Below, in pieces: positions 5,877-9,198 of a stretch of DNA of 9,198 nt. Within the stretch, counting starts at the first letter, position 1. Each line of letters opens with the position of its first letter. The position numbers and the translations under genes are program-made. The notes beneath the pieces were generated by a model. It made no database searches. It had not been told where the DNA came from and worked only from the letters and a program-made list of their open reading frames with translations. This DNA comes from an uncultured Collinsella sp. (lineage in GTDB: Bacteria; Actinomycetota; Coriobacteriia; Coriobacteriales; Coriobacteriaceae): NCBI GenBank assembly GCA_900755005.1, contig CAAEEX010000104.1:1-9198 (forward strand), written 5' to 3'.

Positions 5877-7325
5877 ATGGCAAACATCAAGTTCCCCGAG
5901 GGTTTCTATTGGGGTGGCGCTACCGCCGCCAACCAGTTTGAGGGCGCTTGGAACGTGGACGGCCGCGGCGCTTCCGTCGACGACCACTTCCTGGGCGGCA
6001 GCTACAAGGAGCCGCGTCAGATCACGATCGACATCGACCCCAACCGCTTCTACCCCAACCATGACGGCATCGATTTCTACCATCACTACGAGGAGGACAT
6101 CGCGCTGTTCGCCGAGATGGGCTTCAACATGTTCCGCATGTCCATCTCTTGGAGCCGAATCTTCCCCAACGGCGACGACGCCGAGCCCAACGAGGCCGGC
6201 CTCGCCTTTTACGATCGCGTCTTCGACTGCCTGCGCGCTCACAATATCGAGCCGCTCGTGACGCTCTCGCACTACGAGATGCCCTATCACCTGGTCGAGA
6301 AGTACAACGGCTGGGCAAGCCGCGAGCTCATCGGCTTCTTTGAGAAGTACTGCCAGACCGTTTTCGACCGCTATCAGGACAAAGTCAAGTTTTGGCTCAC
6401 CTTCAACGAGATCAACTGCGGCACCATGGACATGGGCGCCATGATGGAGACCGGCCTGATCCAGGGCTTCGAGGGCCCGGCAAGCGCCATCAAGACCACC
6501 GCTCAGCAGCGCTATCAGGCTCTGCATCATCAGTTTGTCGCCAGCGGCCGCGTCGTGCGCTACGCTCACGAGCACTACCCGCAGTTCAAGATGGGCAACA
6601 TGGACTGCTTCATCCTCTCCTACGCCGCCACGTGCGATCCGGTCGACGTGTTCGCCACGCAGCAGCAGATGAACTCCATGAACTGGTACTGTTCCGACGT
6701 GCAGGTGCGCGGCAAGTACCCGTTCTACGCCAAGCGCTTCTGGGCCGAGAACGACGTCGAGCTCGCTATGGAGGACGGCGACCTGCAGGATATCGCCGAC
6801 GGCAAGGTCGACTTCTACACCTTTAGCTACTACATGTCCGGCACCGTGGGCACGCACAAGGACCACGAGATGACCGAGGGCAACATGACCTTTGGCGGCA
6901 AGAACCCCTACCTGGAGTCCACCGACTGGGGTTGGCAGATCGACCCGCTGGGCCTGCGTATCGCCCTCAACGAGATCTACGCCCGCTACGAGATTCCGCT
7001 GATGGTGGTCGAGAACGGCATGGGCGCCTACGACGAGGTCGAGGAGGACGGCTCCATTCACGATCCGTACCGCATCGCCTATCTGCAGAGCCATATCAAG
7101 GCAATGGGCGAGGCCGTCGCCGATGGCGTCGACCTGATCGCCTACACCTGGTGGGGTCCCATCGACCTGGTGTCCGCCGGCACCGGCGAGATGCGCAAGC
7201 GCTACGGCTTCATCCATGTCGATAAGTACGACGACGGCACCGGCACCTACGAGCGTCGCCGCAAGGACAGCTTCTTCGCATACCAGAAGATCATCAAGTC
7301 CAACGGCACCGAGGGCTTGGAGTAA
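5877..7325 (+). CDS. GH1 6-phospho-beta-glucosidase
   Basis: This 482-residue enzyme is a full-length family GH1 barrel. The N-terminal FYWGGATAANQFEGA signature is present, the acid/base is Glu178 in TFNEIN and the nucleophile is Glu379 in VVENG. The loop after the last barrel strand reads DLVSAGTGEMRKRYG rather than the NFEW loop of enzymes for unphosphorylated sugars. Ser433, Lys441 and Tyr443 fit the phosphate-binding triad of 6-phospho-glycosidases, and Ala434 where 6-phospho-galactosidases carry Trp favours the gluco form. It should hydrolyse beta-glucoside 6-phosphates delivered by a PTS, releasing glucose 6-phosphate in the cytosol. The ATG at 5877 has AAAGGAG six bases upstream; the reading frame is open back to 5748, but that extension is not conserved-looking. 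It lies 173 bases after the araC-type gene. Its EII transporter is not in the window. Confidence 0.9.
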   Translation: MANIKFPEGFYWGGATAANQFEGAWNVDGRGASVDDHFLGGSYKEPRQITIDIDPNRFYPNHDGIDFYHHYEEDIALFAEMGFNMFRMSISWSRIFPNGDDAEPNEAGLAFYDRVFDCLRAHNIEPLVTLSHYEMPYHLVEKYNGWASRELIGFFEKYCQTVFDRYQDKVKFWLTFNEINCGTMDMGAMMETGLIQGFEGPASAIKTTAQQRYQALHHQFVASGRVVRYAHEHYPQFKMGNMDCFILSYAATCDPVDVFATQQQMNSMNWYCSDVQVRGKYPFYAKRFWAENDVELAMEDGDLQDIADGKVDFYTFSYYMSGTVGTHKDHEMTEGNMTFGGKNPYLESTDWGWQIDPLGLRIALNEIYARYEIPLMVVENGMGAYDEVEEDGSIHDPYRIAYLQSHIKAMGEAVADGVDLIAYTWWGPIDLVSAGTGEMRKRYGFIHVDKYDDGTGTYERRRKDSFFAYQKIIKSNGTEGLE

Positions 7326-7344
7326 TTGAGTTCCGGCGATTGAG

Positions 7345-7370
7345 GTCCGGCGTTCTGACGAACGCCGGAC
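7345..7370 (+). terminator. Hairpin after the GH1 gene, no T-tail
   Basis: GTCCGGCGTTC (7345-7355) and its exact complement (7360-7370) form an 11-bp stem with a TGAC loop, 19 bases after the GH1 stop. No U-tract follows, so this is a tail-less terminator or 3'-end stabiliser. A near-copy of its left arm (7328-7338) precedes it. The core GGCGTT/AACGCC with a 4-base loop recurs after the lipoprotein gene. Confidence 0.55.
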
Positions 7371-7381
7371 CGGCGGCCGAT

Positions 7382-7453
7382 TTCGTGACCACGAATGTCG
7401 ACGACGACGGCATCTGGAACGCCTTCGTGCACCTGGGGCTCATCGAGGGTTAA
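7382..7453 (+). pseudogene. Possible 3' remnant of an unidentified gene
   Basis: Reading from 7382 to the TAA at 7451-7453 gives 23 residues with coding-like composition (start FVTTNVDDDG, end HLGLIEG) and GC-rich third positions like the neighbours. There is no start codon with a ribosome site, and upstream the frame runs into the hairpin at 7345-7370. It looks like the C-terminal tail of a gene whose body was deleted, joined behind the GH1 gene. I do not recognise the family. It could also be chance. Confidence 0.3.
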
Positions 7454-7514
7454 TCAACAAAACCGGCGCCGATGGACAAAGACGTCGGCAGAGTTTTCGA
7501 TTCGACTCCCCACC

Positions 7515-7543
7515 TTAGTTTTTGGTCCAATTGGCACTATAAT
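7515..7543 (+). promoter_or_regulatory. Promoter of the EIIA-Glc gene
   Basis: A perfect -10 TATAAT lies at 7538-7543, with a weak -35 TTAGTT at 7515-7520 and a 17-base spacer. The start would be near 7550, giving a leader of about 43 bases. The spacer contains overlapping small palindromes (TTGGTCCAA and CCAATTGG, about 7522-7534) that could be an operator. This separates the gene from the upstream GH1 unit. Confidence 0.65.
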
Positions 7544-7592
7544 CACCATAGGCATGCGCACTACGTTGCGCTTAATCAAGAGGAGAAAACGT

Positions 7593-8129
7593 ATGGGTCT
7601 GTTTGACATGTTCAAGAAGAAGGCTGAGCCCGCGGCTGCCGCTGCTCCGGCCTCCATCTCTGCTTCTGCCGGCGCCGACGTGCTGTGCTCGCCCGTCAAG
7701 GGCAAGGTCATCAAGATGGCCGATGTGCCCGATCCCGTCTTTGGTGGCGAGGTCCTGGGCAAGGGCTGCGCCGTGTGGCCCGAGGACGATCTGGTCTACG
7801 CTCCCTGCGACGGCAAGGTTACCGTCACCATGGGTCACGCCGTGGGCCTGCAGTCCGATAGCGGCATCGAGGTTCTGGTGCACGTCGGCGTCGATACCGT
7901 CAACATGAACGGCGACGGCTTCGAGGGCTTCGTCAAGGCTGACGATGTCGTGAAGGCCGGCCAGCCCATGCTCAAGATCGACCGCGCCAAGATCGCCGCT
8001 GCCGGTTACAAGGACTGCGTCGTCGTGGCCGTGTCCAACACCGCCGAGTTTGCCGACGTCGAGCTTGCCGTCGAGGCCGACTCCGCCGTCGCTGCCGGCG
8101 ATGCTATCGTCAAGGTTGTCCGCAAGTAA
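7593..8129 (+). CDS. crr: PTS glucose-type EIIA component (EIIA-Glc, Crr-like)
   Basis: This 178-residue cytosolic phosphocarrier is a stand-alone EIIA of the glucose/beta-glucoside family. The domain spans about residues 29-178. His97 in VLVHVGVDTV is the residue phosphorylated by HPr, and His82 in the MGHAVGL turn is the assisting histidine; their 15-residue spacing equals His75/His90 of E. coli Crr. The N-terminus MGLFDMFKKK resembles the amphipathic membrane-touching tail of Crr and leads into an Ala/Pro-rich linker (residues 11-27). It hands phosphate to a separate EIIBC permease, which is not in this window, and may also signal sugar status. The ATG has AGGAG seven bases upstream. It is monocistronic between its own TATAAT promoter and a strong terminator. 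Codon use is strongly biased to GC-ending codons, suggesting high expression. It could feed the phospho-beta-glucoside pathway of the neighbouring GH1 enzyme (inference). Confidence 0.93.
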   Translation: MGLFDMFKKKAEPAAAAAPASISASAGADVLCSPVKGKVIKMADVPDPVFGGEVLGKGCAVWPEDDLVYAPCDGKVTVTMGHAVGLQSDSGIEVLVHVGVDTVNMNGDGFEGFVKADDVVKAGQPMLKIDRAKIAAAGYKDCVVVAVSNTAEFADVELAVEADSAVAAGDAIVKVVRK

Positions 8130-8151
8130 ATCGCGGCATCGCATGATGTCT

Positions 8152-8184
8152 AAGGGTGGTCGGATTGTTCGGCCACCCTTTTTT
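8152..8184 (+). terminator. Rho-independent terminator of the EIIA gene
   Basis: GGGTGG (8154-8159) pairs with CCACCC (8173-8178), with A-T pairs outside and further C-G, G-C and G-U pairs inside, leaving a 5-base loop. A run of six T follows directly (8179-8184). It lies 22 bases after the stop codon and is the clearest intrinsic terminator in the window. Confidence 0.92.
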
Positions 8185-8282
8185 ATTACACGGTACGGAT
8201 GTGTTTTATTGCACACTGAGCGGACTCGCAGACCGTTCGGACGTTAAATCGAACCGACCGCGCCTTCGTGCTGTCGAGGGTG

Positions 8283-8312
8283 TTCATAAGTGGATAGTAT
8301 GTGCTTACTATC
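8283..8312 (+). promoter_or_regulatory. Promoter with overlapping operator-like dyad for the lipoprotein gene
   Basis: TTCATA (8283-8288) and TACTAT (8306-8311) are 17 bases apart, each matching consensus at 4 of 6 positions. A perfect dyad, GATAGTA (8293-8299) and TACTATC (8306-8312) with a 6-base centre, covers the spacer and the whole -10. A protein bound there would block RNA polymerase, so this is a candidate repressor operator. The repressor is not identified. The stretch 8185-8282 before it shows nothing I recognise. Confidence 0.55.
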
Positions 8313-8319
8313 ACAACGT

Positions 8320-8344
8320 GCACCGCGTTTGGGAAGCGCGGTGC
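8320..8344 (+). promoter_or_regulatory. Hairpin at the 5' end of the lipoprotein mRNA
   Basis: GCACCGCG (8320-8327) and CGCGGTGC (8337-8344) form a perfect 8-bp stem with a 9-base loop. It starts right at the predicted transcription start and ends eight bases before the GGGAGG ribosome site (8353-8358). It probably protects the transcript 5' end or tunes translation. Confidence 0.5.
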
Positions 8345-8364
8345 CGCTCATTGGGAGGAACATC

Positions 8365-8922
8365 ATGAAAAAGAAGCTGCTGCTTGCGCCCCTCATGGCC
8401 GTTTTGGTTGCATGTGTGGTCGTGCTTTCCGGCTGCGGAGGCCCCTCGATCGAAGAACTCATCACCGAGGACCTTACGACTCAGTTCGATGAGGTCAAAA
8501 ACGGTGGCGACGATTTCCTCTCTGGTCTGGAAGAGGCTTCGGGCGACGAGTTCGAGCAGCTGGGCATCGATCCCAAGGAGTATGCCAAGACCTATCTCGA
8601 GGGCTTTGATTACGAGATCGGCGACGTGACGGTCGACGAGGACAAGGGCGTTGCAACCGCCGAGGTCTCCATCACCTGCAAGTCCATGAACAAGATCGTC
8701 GAGGACTTCTCCACCCAGTATCAGGAGAAGGTCGCTGCACTCGACACGGTTCCTTCCGATGACGAGCTGTACAAGATGGCCGGCCAGGTGATGGTCGATG
8801 TGACCAAGGCAACCGAGCCCAGGAAGACCACGGTTATCTTCAAGTACACCTGCAACGACGACGGCGAGTGGTCTGCCGACGACTCCGTCAACTCCGAGAT
8901 GATGGATGCAATGCTGAGCTAA
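8365..8922 (+). CDS. Small secreted lipoprotein of unknown function
   Basis: This 185-residue protein begins with a lipoprotein signal: MKKK, a hydrophobic stretch (residues 5-21) and the lipobox LSGC with the lipidated Cys24. The mature part is acidic and cytosine-of-membrane exposed; it should sit on the outer face of the cell membrane. It looks like one alpha/beta domain: an amphipathic helix (about 28-45), an acidic helical segment (about 46-70), beta-type strands (about 72-95: YEIGDVTVDEDKGVATAEVS), a helix (about 98-135) and a final strand pair (about 143-165). This layout resembles the DUF4878/DUF5105 type of gut Gram-positive lipoproteins, but I cannot assign a family. The ATG at 8365 has GGGAGG six bases upstream; the open frame before it (from 8290) crosses the promoter and is rejected. 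It is monocistronic, with a dyad-overlapped promoter upstream and a hairpin downstream. Confidence 0.85.
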   Translation: MKKKLLLAPLMAVLVACVVVLSGCGGPSIEELITEDLTTQFDEVKNGGDDFLSGLEEASGDEFEQLGIDPKEYAKTYLEGFDYEIGDVTVDEDKGVATAEVSITCKSMNKIVEDFSTQYQEKVAALDTVPSDDELYKMAGQVMVDVTKATEPRKTTVIFKYTCNDDGEWSADDSVNSEMMDAMLS

Positions 8923-8925
8923 TTC

Positions 8926-8953
8926 GTTACGGCGTTTTACCAAACGCCGTAAC
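8926..8953 (+). terminator. Hairpin after the lipoprotein gene, no T-tail
   Basis: GTTACGGCGTTT (8926-8937) and AAACGCCGTAAC (8942-8953) form a perfect 12-bp stem with a TACC loop, four bases after the stop codon. No T-run follows. It has the same core and loop size as the hairpin after the GH1 gene (7345-7370). Confidence 0.6.
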
Positions 8954-8966
8954 TGCTCGACGCTGC

Positions 8967-9066
8967 GCGGGCACCAGAGCGACAACTTGTCATTCAAAGA
9001 GGACGGCATGACCAGAAGGTCAATGCCGTCCTCTTTTCATGCCAATTTGTTCGCTCTGGTGCCCGC
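8967..9066. repeat. Nested palindrome: 16-bp outer arms around an inner hairpin
   Basis: GCGGGCACCAGAGCGA (8967-8982) is perfectly inverted at 9051-9066, enclosing 68 bases. Inside lies the long hairpin at 8996-9037, and next to the left arm a small palindrome GACAA-C-TTGTC (8981-8991). The 9-mer CCGTCCTCT occurs at 9026-9034 and again outside at 9074-9082. The element has no coding capacity. It could be a small non-autonomous element or an elaborate bidirectional transcription stop. Confidence 0.75.
8996..9037. terminator. Likely bidirectional terminator inside the nested palindrome
   Basis: AAAGAGGACGGCAT (8996-9009) pairs with ATGCCGTCCTCTTT (9023-9036). A further 4-bp stem GACC/GGTC and an AGAA loop sit on top, with one bulged A (9022). 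The stem ends in TTTT (9034-9037) on the plus strand and in AAA on the opposite side, as expected for termination in both directions. It probably backs up the tail-less hairpin after the lipoprotein gene. Confidence 0.65.
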
Positions 9067-9104
9067 TCGCTGTCCGTCCTCTACCTGCGGCGTTGCCATG
9101 GTAG

Positions 9105-9198
9105 TCATTGGGGCGGCACTTGGGGACGTTCCTTTTAATATGAGCAGGACATTGTCAAGAGGCAAAATCGGGCCTGGCCCCAACGATATGGGGTCAGG
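9105..9198. repeat. REP-like extragenic sequence at the right edge
   Basis: No gene is visible here. The stretch holds TTGGGGACGTTCCTT (9120-9134), a 15-bp inverted match to the left edge (9138-9152 versus 60-74) and a hairpin CCTGGCCCC/GGGGTCAGG (9173-9181 and 9190-9198, one G-T pair, 8-base loop) cut by the window end. Motifs of the type GGGGACGTTCC and GGGGTCAGG recall, from memory, repeats linked to REP-associated tyrosine transposases; such a gene may lie just outside. Confidence 0.4.

Noticed and set aside
5847..7217. Minus-strand open frame of 456 codons opposite the GH1 gene
   Set aside because: It is composed of Val, Asp, His and Ala-rich text typical of the antisense of a high-GC gene; the plus strand has both GH1 catalytic motifs.
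7395..7592. N-terminal extension of the EIIA protein
   Set aside because: It crosses a TATAAT promoter, and the internal ATG at 7593 has AGGAG and gives the Crr-like MGLFD start.
8230..8265. tRNA-like look of a CGTTCGG/GTTCGA-rich stretch
   Set aside because: No acceptor stem, anticodon arm or conserved T-loop can be folded on either strand.
1..9198. CRISPR array or defence system
   Set aside because: Repeats found are palindromic pairs, not regularly spaced direct repeats, and no cas, nuclease, toxin or phage-type gene is encoded.

Overview
The window reads like a piece of a GC-rich, anaerobic gut actinobacterium of the class Coriobacteriia, most likely Collinsella or a close relative. That placement is an inference. 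It rests on the GC-rich codon third positions, the strong GGAG-type ribosome binding sites, the sugar-scavenging gene content (a phospho-glycosidase, a stand-alone EIIA-Glc and RpiR/AraC regulators), a desulfoferrodoxin-type domain and many short palindromic extragenic repeats. No rRNA, tRNA, CRISPR array or complete mobile element was found.

Layout. Positions 1-322 hold no convincing gene but contain an 18-bp inverted repeat and related short repeats. Positions 323-943 (+) encode an XRE-type DNA-binding domain fused to a complete-looking desulfoferrodoxin (superoxide reductase-like) domain. A 22-bp-stem palindrome fills the convergent gap to an RpiR/SIS regulator (1082-1936, -). The RpiR gene lies 42 bases downstream of, and probably in an operon with, a large cytosolic glycoside hydrolase with GH106-like features (1979-4579, -). 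Divergent from the hydrolase is an AraC-type regulator (4696-5703, +). It is followed on the same strand by a GH1 6-phospho-beta-glucosidase (5877-7325). After a hairpin and a possible 3' gene remnant comes a monocistronic EIIA-Glc gene with its own TATAAT promoter (7593-8129) and a strong terminator. Then comes a small lipoprotein gene (8365-8922) with a promoter overlapped by a perfect dyad. The last 270 bases are nested palindromes and REP-like sequence.

How the parts may work together. The hydrolase, AraC, RpiR and GH1 genes look like a small carbohydrate (glycoside) utilisation locus. The AraC protein would sense an inducer and act on the divergent promoter and possibly on bgl. The RpiR protein would sense a sugar phosphate. 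The GH1 enzyme would cleave a PTS-imported phospho-beta-glucoside, and the GH106-like enzyme would trim another sugar, perhaps rhamnose. No transporter is present, so import must be encoded elsewhere. EIIA-Glc may supply phosphate to an EIIBC partner outside the window.

Most notable observations: a 30-bp exact inverted repeat brackets the hydrolase/araC pair, with both genes' stop codons in or next to it, so an inversion would swap the downstream partners without damaging either ORF; the HTH-desulfoferrodoxin fusion keeps all metal ligands but lacks the catalytic lysine; and a nested palindrome lies at the right end.
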